DNA from: Lumnitzera littorea
Taxonomy: Eukaryota > Streptophyta > Magnoliopsida > Myrtales > Combretaceae
NCBI GenBank assembly: GCA_024138015.1
Contig: JAMXBB010000009.1
Location: forward strand, 16,453,235-16,517,234
Reading direction: 5' to 3'
DNA: 64,000 nt
The notes under the pieces were generated by a model. The model made no database searches. It saw only the letters and a list, made by a program, of their open reading frames with translations, and was not told the origin of the DNA. Below, in pieces: positions 25,750-37,139 of the stretch (the first letter of the stretch is position 1; every line of letters starts with the position of its first letter). Position numbers and translations under genes: made by a program.

Positions 25750-26655
25750 AGGACTAGAGGGATTGGCACGACGAATCCTTATGTTTCAACCAACCTTTGT
25801 TGAGGCTGAGTACTTCCTTGCCAAGTTATCTCTAATGCTGTACCATATGACCCCCATTATTTTGTGGTATGTCGAGTTGACGATTACTCTTTATTGTCGA
25901 GTTGACCAATTACTCGGCATCTTTCTTACCGAAAAGTCGAGAGAGAGAGGCTGGACTGATAAAGCCATCCCTGCTCGGATAAACCCATCTGTCCGTACTT
26001 TTTGTTCACATCTCTTAACAACCTTGCTAATGTAACATTACCACGTGTATAATATTATGTGTAAAATCTATAGTACCAATGATTTTTTTTTTTCTTATAT
26101 ATTCATTTTTACCCATTTATATCATGTACATTGCTTCTTTAGGAAATGTCCTTTTTGTATTTTTCCTTTAGGATAAGTTGCTTTAACTTACGGGTATAAA
26201 TACTCTTGTATTTATAGTTATAAGAGATTAGATTACTTTTAATACACTTGAGTACTTCTTTGTGTAAATACTGCTTGTTTACTTTCGGCATCATTCTTAT
26301 CATTTTCCTTAAGTAAGGTTAGGTGGCAAGTAACCTCATTGGACCAATTCGTGTATCATATCGAATTGTGCAGTGAGTCCTTAGAAGTTCCTTTGGTGCG
26401 TCATATCCTTTAGAGTTATTTGTGGGTTTTTGCTTATGATTTCATTCGTCTTCTCATACCTTTCCCCATTAATCCTTTTCGAGATTTCTGTAAGCTTGGA
26501 TCCATTTAGTGACCGGCCTTGTCTATTCTTAGTCATGGTTCGCATCAAAGGGCAAGGAAAGTTTAGAATTGCTGAGATCAAAAGCGAATATAGAGCCATC
26601 AAAGGTAAAGGAGTACAAGCCGCCCATTCTGTATCCATAGCACCTTAAGCAAGAT
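25750..26655. mobile_element. Nested insertion between gag and protease (LTR-like)
   Basis: The gag tail breaks off near 25750 and the pre-protease sequence resumes near 26660 (NLTKQFEKFLDLLKQLYANL). The roughly 900 bp between is unrelated to the host element. It contains a promoter-like GGGTATAAATACTC at about 26193, as in an LTR. No open frame in it is recognisable. I could not find matching target duplications, so the edges are approximate and its class is a guess. Confidence 0.5.
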
Positions 26656-26659
26656 TGCC

Positions 26660-27250
26660 TTAATCTAACCAAGCAATTCGAAAAATTCCTTGATCTTCTT
26701 AAACAACTTTACGCAAACTTACCTCTTGTTAATGTTTTATTGTAGATGCTATAGTATGCAAAGTTCCTTAAGGATCTTCTATTGAACAAGAGAAGGTTAG
26801 AGAATCTTTCAATTGCCACACTGAATGAGGAATTCTCTGCATTACTCTAAAAGAAGTTGCCAAAGAAATTACAAGATTTAGGGATTTTTACTCTTCCTTG
26901 TATACATGGAAACTTATCTATAGATAATGCTTTGGCAAATCTAGGAGCTAGTATAAACCCAATGCCATTTAAGTTGTTTAAAAAGCTAGGGTTAGGAAAA
27001 CCTAAACTAACACACATGTGCATTTAATTAGCTGATAGGTCTACTATATATCCTAAAGGCATTATAGAAGATGTTATAGTGCGAGTTGATAAATTCATTT
27101 TCCATGTAGATTTTGTTATCCTCAATATAGATGAGGATCTCAAGGTAAGATTGATTTTAGGTAAACCTTTTCTAGCCACTGCTAGGGCTGTGTTTGATGT
27201 TAGTGAGCGTAAGCTCATCTTAAGGGTTAGAGATAGGGAAATTATTTTCT
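26660..27250 (+). pseudogene. Aspartic protease region of the gypsy element
   Basis: Reads 'AKFLKDLLLNKRRLENLSIA', then 'LANLGASINPMPFKLFKKLG', a stop after THMCI, then 'LADRSTIYPKGIIEDVIVRV' and 'LILGKPFLATARAVFDVSER'. This is the retroviral-type protease of gypsy elements. The active-site triplet position reads NLGAS, where functional proteases have a D-[ST]-G-like motif (DLGAS in this lineage), so even the catalytic Asp appears lost. In-frame stops confirm decay. Confidence 0.8.
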
Positions 27251-27829
27251 AGAATCCAGATTCAATACATAAGTCCCTTGACTCAGAGGGCATAAGCTAT
27301 GGTGATGATACTTCTAATGTTGTTGTTATTGAATGTGTACAAGAAACACTTATCAAAGAACCTATGAATGATTACTTAGAAACAAGAGATGGAGAAATGG
27401 TAAAAACCTTCGATCAATAAGAAGTTGTAGCTCAGTTGGGACCTAATGAACCCAATTTGGTGAAGATAGGGATTGAACCATTTTGTAGACCAAATGAAGA
27501 AAAGTTAAAGCCTCCCAAAGTTAAACCACCAATCTTGGAGTGGAAACACTCAAAAGATTGTTTAGAACATGCTTTTGTAGTGAGCTCAAAGCTACTGACG
27601 ACCACCCTATTTAAGCGAAAAGCAGATAAAAAGGAGAGATTTGAGCAACACGAGTTTGATGAGTGATGTGATAAGTAGAAGCTCAATAAAAGTTTTGCAA
27701 CTAGATAAGAGAATTTGCTATATCGATGGAAAAAGAGTAAGTCTAGCCTTATTTAGAGGGTTCAAAAGTGAGGTAAGAATGGAGATCCATCTCCACTCGG
27801 ATGAAGGTAAGTAACCAATGCATCTCGTC

Positions 27830-30800
27830 GAGCTATCAATATTAAATATAGCGCTTTTGAGAGGCAACTCAAGTTATTAATTTATTTTCATTATTTTCTA
27901 GCTTGTAGGTTATTTTAGTAATTTTTATTGTTTATCATAGCACTATAACATTTTTATTTTTTATTTTTTATTTTAGGATCAAGTTTGCTTTTATGTTGCA
28001 CTATGCATACAGCGATTTCGCTAGCCGATTAACAAGTAGGAGTTAGGGAGACAACGTCTCCTGTAGAGTTTCTAAGGCAGTACCCTGAAAACTAAATAAA
28101 ATCTCAAAATTGATAAGTGTAACATAATAAGTTTTCCTTTTATTTTAATCTTTTGCATTAGAATTCTTTGGTTCGTTTTTTTGCTTAGTACTTTTATTTT
28201 TTTAAGTTTATTTTATTTTTGAATTCATGCATTTAGGTTAGGCGTACATAAATTGAAATAAAAAATAATAATGAAATTTTAAAGTTAAGAAAAAGTTAAA
28301 AAAATAAAAAGCAATGTCATACATGGTCATAGGACACTGTTGTATCCTAAACTGTATGAATTTCAAGCAATTTATGTGTGTAGGCCATAGATTGTTACAC
28401 GATCATGAGACACAGTCATGTCTTAGACCATGTCATTACCAAACGTGGTAATTCACAACACGTCCAAATTGTTACCCAACCGTAAGTCACAATCGTGTCT
28501 CGAGTTGTGTTATGGCCTTTATAAATACATCACGAACGCATAAACTTATGCCCAGTACTATCATTTCTCCTTGCAATTTTTTTTTCCCTCTTACGTCCAA
28601 CGCTGTCAACATGATCTTGAACCCCTCTTGCTCACGCCTTACTTCTTCCTTCCATTTTCTTTTACACACAACACATAAACTCACATCAACTCAAGAATCT
28701 ATACTACTCTCACTACTTCAAGAATCCAAATAAGTTCTTGATTTCTCTTTTTCTTTAATTTTTTTGAAAAATTTACTTAGATTAGACTCTTATGCATGAT
28801 GGAGTAGCTAGAATTTATAGCTTTTGCATGTGATAATCTTTAGAGTGTATATATGACTTTTGTTTTGAGAAGATGGGTAATAAACATGAATAACACAATT
28901 GTGTTCTTGAATTAGCGCTAATCTTTAGGTTTGAAAGACACAGAGTTGTAACATAATCACATCATTTACAGTACATTGCTATAGGCATTCGATTCTTGAA
29001 TGTTTGAGTTAACACGTTGAATTTCATTACTTTATATATCTTGTTCTTCATTTTAGCACTTAGGGCTTTAGTGTTTAATCAAATATACAAGTGCTATTGA
29101 TTCATGTCATTAAGACATTAAGAGTTTAAGCATGCTTGAAATTTATTTTGTAACAATAGTTGTTAGGATTACATGAAGGATTTCTCAAGATCATAACTAC
29201 TTTTTACATGCATACCAAGTGTTTGACAAAATTCCTTAATGAGTTATAGTGTTTATTTTCCACACTTAGTTATGATTTTTGGTCTATTTCTTTATTCTAA
29301 GTATGGGAAACTTTGGTGTATTGGAAATTTGACTTGAATCTTGTTTCTTTTTATAGAGAAACATAGTACCAAAAGCTAAGTTACAAGTTTAGAGGAAGGA
29401 GATGAGGAGGAGGAAGAGGATGAAGAATATAATGAAGAAGTGGATAATTTCATGGATGATGCCTCCAATTAGAAGGACTATGGAGTCGATATCTTTGGAC
29501 TTTAAAGCTCATGTTAGAGATTGCATTTGATTCATACTACTTCAAACATTGTGTTACTTAAGTTTTTAAGAGAATATTACTTTTTTTTTTCCCACTTTTC
29601 TATTATCTTACTCATAATTGTTTTAATTGATATATTTTCTATTAAGTGACTTAATTCGTACATTGAGGACAATGTATGGTTTTTATTATAGAGAAGGAGA
29701 TATAAAAACATTAGCTACTTAAGACACAATTTTTTTTGCATTTAACTCAATTTTATTGTTTTATTGGCTTGCAATTATTTGAAAATTGATAAATTTCACT
29801 AAGTCGAATGTAATTTGAATCAATACTTGACTTTTGATGTTTGATTTACACGATGCTAGAGTTGATAGGTAAAATTTTTATGAAGTAAAGTTAAGGATTA
29901 TTTAGCTTAGGATTTTAAAGAGATTAGGATTAAAGCAACATTACAAATTAGGAGTTAGTTATAATTATTTTTGAAGCTTACTTTGATGCTTACTTTTCGC
30001 TTAGATGACTTTAGAGTACTATAATTCTTAAAAAAACAAACAAATGAAATTTATCTCTTGAAAAATCCCTGAAAACTTGAAATAGTTAGAGGTAGAAAGT
30101 TATGAAAAAAAAAAGAAGAAAAAATTGATAAGAATTCACGTTAGTCCCTCAAAAAAGCAAGGTTGAATTCCATTGTCAATGCCAAAATAAGCCTAAAGAA
30201 TGAATTTGTATGGATCGACCTTAGTCCCTTATAAGATCAAGGTTCCTTTCCGCTACCAATATGAGAAGTAGGTTAATATGGGTCGGTCTTGGTCTGTCAA
30301 AAAAGCAAGATCCTTTCCCACTATCAATATAATTGTCCTTAAATAATGTGCTTAATTAATAATATAAATTCAAAGAATTTGAAGCCTTCCTAACGAAAGC
30401 ATGAATTAAGGGAAGGATCAAAGGAAGAGTAGATGTAGTATGTGTTTACTTTGAATTATAGTTTTTAGCGAGATTGAAAAGAAGGTTGTATACATTTTAG
30501 CTAAGAAGGTTTAAAGTTCTTATGACTCTTTCCTGATTGACAGGATGTTAAATCTAATCTTGAGTATAAGAATCCTTGATTAAATGGTTCGATTAAACTT
30601 TAATTTACATAAGTTAACTTGTGAACTCTAGTCCTTTGTGCCCTTTAGACATTGGAAAAAAGATCGAGTATGAGAGTTGAGGAAGTTATTTAAAGAAAAT
30701 TGATTAGAATTGCAAGTTGAATCTTTTCGAGTTATGTCCTCAAGCAAATAAATTGACTGGTTTCCTATGTAGTGATAGCTTTTAATTTAAGAATTTATAT

Positions 30801-30860
30801 CCTGATTTTTCTTTACTTTATTTGCTTGAGGATAAGTAAATTTTTAAGTATAGGGAAGTT
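27830..30860 (+). other. Post-pol noncoding part of the gypsy element
   Basis: Begins with the post-pol GAGAGGCAACTCAAG motif (about 27859). It includes a stretch near 28320-28500 repeating 'CATGGTCATAGGACAC'-like words and a Glu/Asp-rich frame at 29390-29470 (EEGDEEEEEDEEYNEE). At 30130-30330 there are three diverged copies of a unit of about 75 bp ('...TTAGTCCC..AAGCAAGGT..TTTCC..CTACCAATA'). A purine tract ends it. No RT or integrase is seen. Confidence 0.65.
30130..30330. repeat. Three imperfect tandem units inside the gypsy element
   Basis: Units of about 75 bp share the pattern 'GGxTTAGTCC(C)..AA.CAAGGTTC.TTTCC.CTA.CAATA'. Such short repeats are common before the 3' LTR of this kind of element. 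Confidence 0.6.
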
Positions 30861-32176
30861 TGATGAGTTCTAAATTAGTTATATTTTATTTAGTGATTTT
30901 TGACGATTTTCCTTAAAATTTAAGTTTATTTTTAGATAATAATACTTAATTGAGTAAAATTTTGTTTTGTAGGTTTTGAAACAATCAATGCAAGAAAATG
31001 AAAAGATAAAAACAAATTTTACTTAAAACAGAGATAAAATAAGCAAATTATGTAGGTTTGAAGATTAATACAAGTGAACGATACGATTGTATTGTTTCCA
31101 AGCAAAATTGGAGCTGATTTTTTATTGTTACAACCTAAGATACGACTATATTGTCGGTCTTGTTGTTTCCAGTTTAAAAAAAAAAAGGAAGAAAACAAAC
31201 GTGAAGCACAGTTAAGTATATGACCAAAAGACATGGTTGTGTTCTTGATTGTGTCTTTTCTAACTAACCTATTTTTTTTTTTATTTCTTGATATATAAAG
31301 CCTTATTAGGGTTTATTTGGGAGAAATTTTTAGCATGCCTTTGAGGGAGTTTTTGAAGTCAAGAATAATCAGGAAAGCAAGAAGAAGAGAATATTTCAAG
31401 ATTTAATTTTATTCAGATTTCATGATGCTTTTTCCTACAATTTTCTATTTTTTGTTTTTAGATTTTCATTTTATGATGTGTAGTGAGTAGATATTTGATA
31501 TCTAGATTTTGTAAAACCTAGATCTATTCGTGTGACATGATTAATATTTGATTAATTTAGTTCTTTATTATTTTTTTAGTTCAACTATGTTTGCTTCATA
31601 ATTTAGATTATTATTTTCATGGATAGTAATCTAGAGTTTGATATCTTATAAGAGAATTGAGAGATTTCTTATAAAATTAGATCTAGGCATACTTGATGAG
31701 AATTATTACAAGATTCTTCTAGATTTTAAATTAAAGCATAGAGAATTAATTATTCAATAATGCAATTTTAGGTTATACTATTGAAAATATATTTTAATAG
31801 GTGATTCTAGGGTTAGAGTTAATTGGCTTAAGAAAGTAATTAACTTTAGTAGAAAATTTTCTCGGTTAAGAAGGATTAAAGAATAAATTAGATTATCTTC
31901 AAAAAAAATTACATATTAGATTTAGGGGAAACAAGATCTAGGTACAACATTAAATATTGAATTATTTTCTTGTTAATTCTTGAATTATATCTTAGTTAAT
32001 TTTTAAATTAGTTTTAGCAATAATTTAGATTTAATTCTTTAAGATTCTTAAAATTTAATTTACTGATTAAATAATAAAGATCTAGTTAGTATTAGTAATC
32101 GTACTAGTCTCTATAAGATTGACATTCGGACTTAATCTACTATATTATAAACTGATAGGTGCATTTATTTACATCA
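30861..32176 (+). repeat. 3' LTR of the gypsy element
   Basis: 1316 bp colinear with 22670-24002. It starts TGATGAGTTCTAAATTAG directly after the purine tract and ends TTATTTACATCA. Confidence 0.88.
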
Positions 32177-34095
32177 ATATGATATAACACATCTAATTTA
32201 TCTATAGATAAAAATACGATATAAATTGATATAATATTAAAACAAGTTAGATTAATAATAATATCAAGAAGTATATAGATCCTTTGACGACCACATTGCA
32301 TATGAGAAATGCAATTCAAATTGTAAATATGATTTTAAGAAAGGAGATTTTTATTATGTGAGTATAATTTCTTATACATAGAACATTAGATTATGGAGGG
32401 AAATAAGCTACATTAAGGACATGTTGTGTTCACTCTTGGAGTCATGATGGATTTGATCCAAGTGCCATGGAAGAGTGCAGATTCTTGCTTCATATATGGG
32501 CTATACTTTATTTTAAACCATTTTAACTCTACGATCTATCGCATTCTAAGGACTTTTCATTCATCTTTATTTAACTAATGCAAAATTGTTATCCTCATAA
32601 TATTTCTTTTTCCATCTTCAACAGTCCTACTCAAGTCCAACCTATTTAGTCTAGTTGTGACTTACTTCACACACTTAAGCCTATGTTCTTTGAATTTGAG
32701 AGGCTTGAGGTCTTTTTTTTTTATTTTTTATTTTCTTGGCTTAGGCTTGTACTATTAAACCTAAAAGGCCATAGGTCCAATCTTTAGCTAGAGTTTCCCC
32801 ACTAAGCTTTTCTCTTATTTCTATTCTTTAGGTGTTGGCTAGAGTCCAGCCTTTATTTTGTATTTTTTGCTAGCTTAGTCTACCAAGAAACAAGTTTCCT
32901 TTTTTAAGCTTTCATTTTTTCTTCATTTACTTAGACATTGGATCTTTATTATGGGCTACTAAACCTTTTTTGAGCTTTAATACTACTTTTTGGTGATAAT
33001 AGGCTTGGTCTAAGTATCATAGGAGAGTGCCAATTTACATCTAAAAGTGGGTTTGCTTCATGTGTAGATTGCAAGCTATTTTAATTATACAACTTGTCAC
33101 ATTACAAGTCCTTCTCATTTCCCTTTTTAATCAATGTGGGATTGATACTATAACATAATAAATTGATTATTTATAATATCTATAGTGAACTTAAAAAGTG
33201 ACAAAAATAGCGCAACTATGATCAAGTCTCCTCTTTTTTTAAATTAATTATATTTATTACATACACAAATGATTTTAATTTTTCTAAGTAACCAAAAAAA
33301 GAAAAGTGACTTTTTTTGTGAACTACATTGCATATTACAACTTAGGAAAGAAGAAATCGGAACTTAATTTATCTTCTTGAGAAATTAGTGCCTATGCCAT
33401 ATAATACAATGACCTTGGCAAAAAAAGGGAAAGTAATTGATTACTAAGTGATACAACCCATTTTGAAAAAGAAAAGACTATAGAGACAAAATTCCACATA
33501 GATATGATTTTATGTAGCTGTAATTAATTTATTCGTGTGTAATCAAAATAAGGCACAAAAATATACAATATAATAAAATTATTGAATTTTTTACAATAAT
33601 ACATCTAGTTGTGATGCATATGGAGTCCAAACTTGATATGATAACTTTCATTTATTTTTCCCCTCATTTCCTTTTGCCCCTCTTTTTCTCTTTGTCTACT
33701 TTATCCATCTAGGCCACTTTTCCTCTCTCTTAAAATTTGTAGCACTTAATTTAAGAAGGAACTTTTCATAATTTTTAATGTTGATTAGACACTTTCTAAT
33801 GTGTAAAAACTAAGATTTCTTTTTTGTATTGAAACCTAAACAAGGATCTAGGCACATATTTTGATATTTTCCTTCAAAAATTACATCTATATAAATTTAG
33901 CTAAATAGGTAGATAATCCCAAATCCAATAACTCTCTGCCTCCACTTATTTTTTATTGGAACAATGAGTATGACTCTAACACTAGTCTTGGTGTGTAAGA
34001 AGATAAGATTGAATGTATCTAAAATTACATACATCTTTTATTTCCTTTCTCATATATAGAATATTAGTATAAGCATGTAACAATTATATGCGTAT
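32177..34095. other. Intergenic between the two LTR elements
   Basis: No gene recognised. Stretches 32440-32600 and 32990-33150 resemble each other ('AGAGTGC', 'GGGTTTGCTTCAT' or 'CTTGCTTCATATATGGGC', 'TTTTAA', 'GGACTTTTCATTC' or 'AGTCCTTCTCATT', '...AATG'). They may be two old copies of one repeat. The rest is AT-rich. Confidence 0.4.
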
Positions 34096-35205
34096 TGTGA
34101 AATTTAGCTTATAGCTCCAATCGAATATTGAGAACTTTGATTTAGAGAAGTCAAAATAGTAAGGAAGCTTTGTTCTGTTATTGTTGTGTTGAAGTGTTAG
34201 AAAAAGAAAAAAAAAAAAAAGAAGAAGTCTAATGTAAATACAACCATTTATATAGATACAATACACTAGAAGAATTATTAAAATTAACTAACTAAACACA
34301 CATGATTATTTACAAAACTATAACTTACAGATAGGGAGTGGTGTAATTCGGTTCAATATTGTTCCCTCGTCTACCCCTCTCCTCTTACTAAACCAAAATT
34401 AATATAACGATTCATTTTTTTTTTAAAAAATTGAATCTAACTATATGATTTAGTTAGTAAATTTTTCGAATCTAATTAAAATTGGTTTAATTCAATTTGA
34501 TCTATAGTTCGAATAGTTTATGTCAAATTTTCACTAAACATTTTTATCTTTAATAACATATTTTTCTTTCCATTAAAATTTCATATGTTTTTAATTAATT
34601 TCTTATACATTTATCATATGTAATAGTGCTTAGTAAATACAAGATTTCAACAAATCCAAATTGATTGGAGCAATATAAGAGACTCTTTTACAATGAAAAA
34701 TAATAAGAAGAGAGAAGTAGAGCTGCCCGTTCAAAAAGGATATGAAGAAAACAAACGAATTATACCAAATGCTGAAAAAAAAATAAGAAATACATAAAGA
34801 GGACTAGTGTTATACCATTGATTTGAAAACATATAAGAAAAGGACAACATAGAAAAGAAAAAATTTTAAATATGGAATTTCTTATGAAACTTACTCAATT
34901 CAATCTTAATAATTGATTTAAAAATAAGATAAAGAAGAATAATATAAAAAAAATTAATGGAAAAAATAAAAAATACAAAATAAATGCATGAATTTTTTTT
35001 TTTTTTGTTTAACTAAACTATTCGGTTTGGTTTAAAACAGTTTAGTTTGGTTTAAAACAGTTTAGTTTGGTTTGCTTTCTTGAACTAAATTATGAAACGA
35101 ATGGTTTGCAAAAAAATTGAATTTTTGATTTAATTTGTTTTGGTTTACGATTCAATCCGCATTTTACGATTTTTTTCTCAACCCTACTTAGAGATATATT
35201 TTACA
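34096..35205 (-). repeat. 3' LTR of the copia element, split by an insertion
   Basis: 34096-34331 and 35187-35205 together align with the other LTR (39874-40109): TGTGAAA start, 'GAACTTTGAT..AGAGAAGTC', 'GATTATTTACAAA', and 'TAGAGATATATTTTACA' after the interruption against TAGAGGTATTTCACA. The hAT-like element at 34332-35186 separates the parts. Confidence 0.8.
34332..35186. mobile_element. hAT-like nonautonomous element, copy 2, inside the copia LTR
   Basis: Starts TAGGGAGTGG and ends CTCAACCCTA (reverse complement TAGGGTTGAG). It is flanked by CTTACAGA (34324-34331) and CTTAGAGA (35187-35194), an 8-bp duplication with one mismatch. Its ends and interior align with 5564-6140 ('TTGAATCTAACTATAT', 'TTTTATCTxTAATAA', 'TTACTCAATT'). 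About 300 bp at roughly 34556-34864 is absent from copy 1. Removing the element restores a continuous LTR, which supports the boundaries. Confidence 0.82.
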
Positions 35206-36115
35206 ACCTCCCCTTAAGATGGAGCCTCTTAGAAGGCCTTTCTTGGAACAAAAGAAATGTAATTATGATTTACCAACAGCCTTTGTAAGAAAATTAACTA
35301 GTTGCATTTTAGAAGGAGCATGAATTGCCTTGAGAAAACCTTTATAGTTTGATCACAAGTGAAGTACACATCAATGTCAATATGATTTGTATAACTATGC
35401 AAACATGGATTTGTAGCTATAAGTTTTGTAGCTTTATTATTGTAGCATAAGGAAACAAGAAAAGTGATTGGAACATGTAAGTTTTGTAAGATATAAGAGA
35501 TCCACAATAATTCTTTTGTTATATAGCTCATATTATGATACTTAGCCTCTATGGATTAAGTTTGCATAGTTCTTTACCTTTTCCTTTTCCATGAGACAAG
35601 TATTGTTCCTAGAATTACCTAGTGAACAAAGGAACTCTTGTGAGTTTGGAAGCTGGAAGATCAACATCAAACTAAACATCTATAATAAATTGTCCTATGA
35701 GCTATACAAAGGATTTTTATCCCTAAAAAGAACCTTGCTAGCCCTAAATCCTTAATTGTAAAGGTGTCAAAATTCTTTTCTAAGTTTTCAATGGACTTTA
35801 AACCAGTATCAGTAAGTAGCAAATCACCAACAAATAATAAGGCTAGTGTAAACTAATAAAATTAGCTTTAGTGAAAAGAAAGTAATCGCTCTTGAGTGAG
35901 AAAAACCTTATTTCACCAAAAACTGAGAAATCTTACCATTGGTGAGACGCTTACTCTAGACCATAGAGCGATTGAAGAAGCTTATATACTTAGCTTAGTT
36001 ATGCCTTTAAATACCCTTTCAATGGCAACAAGTAAATCTCTTAATCAATTGATCTATGTAAAAATGCATTGTTGATATCCACTTGATAAATTGACCACCT
36101 ATAAGCTGTAGCAAT

Positions 36116-36374
36116 AGTCTCTTCCTTTTTGTGTATGGCATTGCCACTCCCTTTGGCAGCATTTACTAATTCAGAACATAATTTGAAAGCCATATTTCGA
36201 CCTAGACGTTTTTGGGATGCCCCTAATAACCAACGAATGGCAAGTGCTTTTCCTTGTGTAGATCCTATTTCAATGGGAACTTGATGAGTCAATCCGCCCA
36301 CACGTCTTACTTTTACTGCTATATCGGGACTTACTCCACGAATTGCTTGACGTAAAACGGATAGTGGGTTTGTT
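36116..36374 (-). pseudogene. rps7: Nuclear copy of plastid rps7 fragment (NUPT)
   Basis: On the minus strand this reads TNPLSVLRQAIRGVSPDIAV, then GLTHQVPIEIGSTQGKALAI, RWLLGASQKRLGRNMAFKL and NAAKGSGNAIHKKEET. This is the middle and late part of chloroplast ribosomal protein S7 (about 155 residues in plastids). Start and end of the protein are absent. It is about 259 bp long. Relative to the plastid protein as I remember it, the changes (S to L, R to Q, P to L, D to N, R to H and similar) are mostly of the C-to-T/G-to-A kind, as expected of methylated nuclear DNA. The right junction continues in frame into copia reverse transcriptase (ATAYRWSIYQVDINNAFLH). It is not a functional gene. Confidence 0.93.
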
Positions 36375-36672
36375 AGCCTACTTTAACTGGTAGGTTAAAT
36401 GGGCTGGGTTCATTGGTCTACTTTTTAAAAAAGACAAAAAAACTTTAACCCTAACCTGTTTAAAAGACGGGTTAAATGGGTTAGCTTGTAGGCAAAAAGT
36501 GTACATGTATTAAACGAGTTATCTCAAACCAGCTTATTTTGACTCACAGGTTAAATAGGTCAAGTTTATTTAGCTCTCTTTTTAAATAGGCCAAAACACT
36601 TTGGTATAAACCCACTTAAAAAACGAGTTAAATGAACCAATCTACAAGTCAAGACCCATTTGCACACCTCTA
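36375..36672. mobile_element. Repeat fragment next to the rps7 copy (hAT/MITE-like end)
   Basis: About 300 bp built from 'GGTTAAATGGG' and 'AACGAGTTAAATG'-type words. It ends TGCACACCTCTA, the reverse complement of TAGAGGTGTGCA, a form common at ends of hAT-type nonautonomous elements. It lies directly between the rps7 fragment and the copia reverse transcriptase N-terminal part. The left end is not a convincing inverted match, so it may be truncated. Confidence 0.5.
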
Positions 36673-36680
36673 TGCACAAA

Positions 36681-36960
36681 GTCTAGCTATCGAGGAAATA
36701 TTGTCATGATAATCCTCCCTTTCAACTTATGTATAACTCTTTGCCACTAAGCGATCTTTAAATCTTTCAAGAGTCCTATCAACCCTATATTTGATTTTGT
36801 AAACCCATATTAAACCTATCACTTTCTTCCCCAGTGGCAAAGATATAAACTCTTAAGTGTTATTATTCTCAAGAGCCTTAAGTTCATCATTTATAACCTC
36901 TACCCACAACTTATATTGACAAGCTTGAGAATAAGAGAATGATTTCTTAAAAGCCAATAC
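36681..36960 (-). pseudogene. Copia reverse transcriptase, N-terminal part
   Basis: Minus-strand reading gives 'KLWVEVINDELKALENNNT', 'LPLGKKVIGLIWVYKIKYRV', 'ERFKDRLVAKSYT' and 'DYHDNISSIARLC'. These are the standard opening words of copia reverse transcriptase, with stops. The sequence stops at ARLC and resumes after the inserted rps7 copy and repeat at ATAYRW near 36115, with a few residues lost. Confidence 0.8.
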
Positions 36961-37139
36961 ATTAGCAATTGAAGTCATAGTCACAAGGATAATGGGTGAA
37001 TGTGTTTGCAAGAAAGAAGGGATATTGAGTTATGGGTAATGATACACCTAGAGATGAAGGCAAATGTAAATTGTTTATAGTAAGTGCAAGATGGACTATA
37101 TGTAAATAATCCTAAAGCTAACATGGTGGTTCGATATTT

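Larger units (their letters stand above)
22670..32176 (+). mobile_element. Gypsy-type LTR retrotransposon lacking RT, RNase H and integrase (about 9.5 kb)
   Basis: Two direct LTRs (22670-24002 and 30861-32176) start TGATGAG and end TCA. After the 5' LTR, the word TTTTTGGTGCTATTGCTGAGG resembles a decayed tRNA-Asp-type primer site of Athila-like elements. A purine run (AGTATAGGGAAG) precedes the 3' LTR. The interior has decayed gag (from 24146) and aspartic protease (26860-27250), then jumps at about 27690-27800 to the post-pol motif GAGAGGCAACTCAAG. The polymerase and integrase segments that should lie between are gone. The 5-bp flanks GTACG and ATATG differ by two transitions and may be the old target duplication. 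By eye the LTRs differ at roughly 10-20% of sites, so this is an old insertion. Confidence 0.88.

Noticed and set aside
27425..27450. tRNA A-box-like word TAGCTCAGTTGG
   Set aside because: It lies inside the gypsy element; no acceptor stem, anticodon arm or B-box at the right spacing follows, so it is not a tRNA gene.
28487..28733. Overlapping open frames on both strands
   Set aside because: They lie in the noncoding post-pol part of the gypsy element and show no family similarity.
29390..29470. Glu/Asp-rich acidic protein
   Set aside because: Short, with nearby stops, and located inside the gypsy noncoding region; most likely a purine-rich repeat.
36041..36301. Apparent fused open frame of ribosomal protein S7 and reverse transcriptase
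   Set aside because: Both parts are incomplete and decayed; the in-frame join is a by-product of plastid DNA inserted into a dead copia element, not a gene fusion.
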